Below, in pieces: positions 63,989 through 64,000 of a stretch of DNA of 64,000 bases. This stretch comes from Bactericera cockerelli. Its lineage: Eukaryota > Arthropoda > Insecta > Hemiptera > Triozidae. Numbering within the stretch: the stretch's first letter is position 1; each line of letters starts with the position of its first letter. The DNA is taken from positions 50,879,074 to 50,943,073 of the forward strand of contig CM044955.1 of the NCBI GenBank assembly GCA_024516035.1, in the 5' to 3' direction. The notes beneath the pieces are model-generated. The model worked only from the letters and a program-made list of their open reading frames with translations, made no database searches and was not told the origin of the DNA. The translations under genes were made by a program, and so were the position numbers.

Positions 63989-64000
63989 TTTTCTGTGAAC

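Overview
The window is nuclear DNA from a multicellular eukaryote, most likely an insect. A hemipteran is plausible, but the species cannot be named from sequence. The reasons are AT-rich non-coding DNA, exons bounded by GT/AG, tRNA- and 5S-derived SINEs, many cut-and-paste transposon remnants and very little coding sequence. There are no operons, ribosome binding sites, CRISPR arrays or prophages. The great majority of open frames are low-complexity or repeat translations.

Host genes are few. A single-exon peroxin-2 gene (PEX2, RING E3 of the peroxisomal import machinery) lies at 44163-45116 (-). A 5' coding exon at 808-917 (-) ends in a consensus splice donor; it resembles the cytoplasmic N-terminus of adenylate cyclases, tentatively. 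A terminal exon at 4187-4741 (-) encodes an unrecognised single-pass membrane protein. A well-bounded exon at 12877-12946 (-) and a weaker one at 11259-11327 (-) have splice phases that would join it.

The rest is repeats. From 1 to 14.4 kb there are SINEs, a hAT MITE in the first intron of the 808-917 gene, a 13-bp array and a satellite of about 173 bp. At 14.4-17.8 kb a duplicated segment flanks a 25-copy, 36-bp minisatellite. From 18 to 32 kb there are polypurine/polypyrimidine blocks, a Tigger-like relic, a TTAA-flanked piggyBac-type MITE and an 18-bp minisatellite. At 32.8-38.8 kb lies a decayed EnSpm/CACTA-like transposon of 6.0 kb with subterminal repeat arms and nested insertions. From 38.9 to 56 kb there are three foldback elements with related ends, a LINE 3' end and PEX2. 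From 56 to 64 kb there are several tandem repeat families, a 530-bp hAT derivative with an exact 8-bp target duplication, and a mariner-type foldback element whose unoccupied target is preserved 510 bp away in a tandem duplicate.

The most notable recurring signal is a SINE family whose head matches the internal promoter region of 5S rRNA (SINE3-like). It is present in about 17 full or partial copies on both strands. Five other SINE or LINE-tail families are also dispersed through the window, and several have intact target-site duplications.
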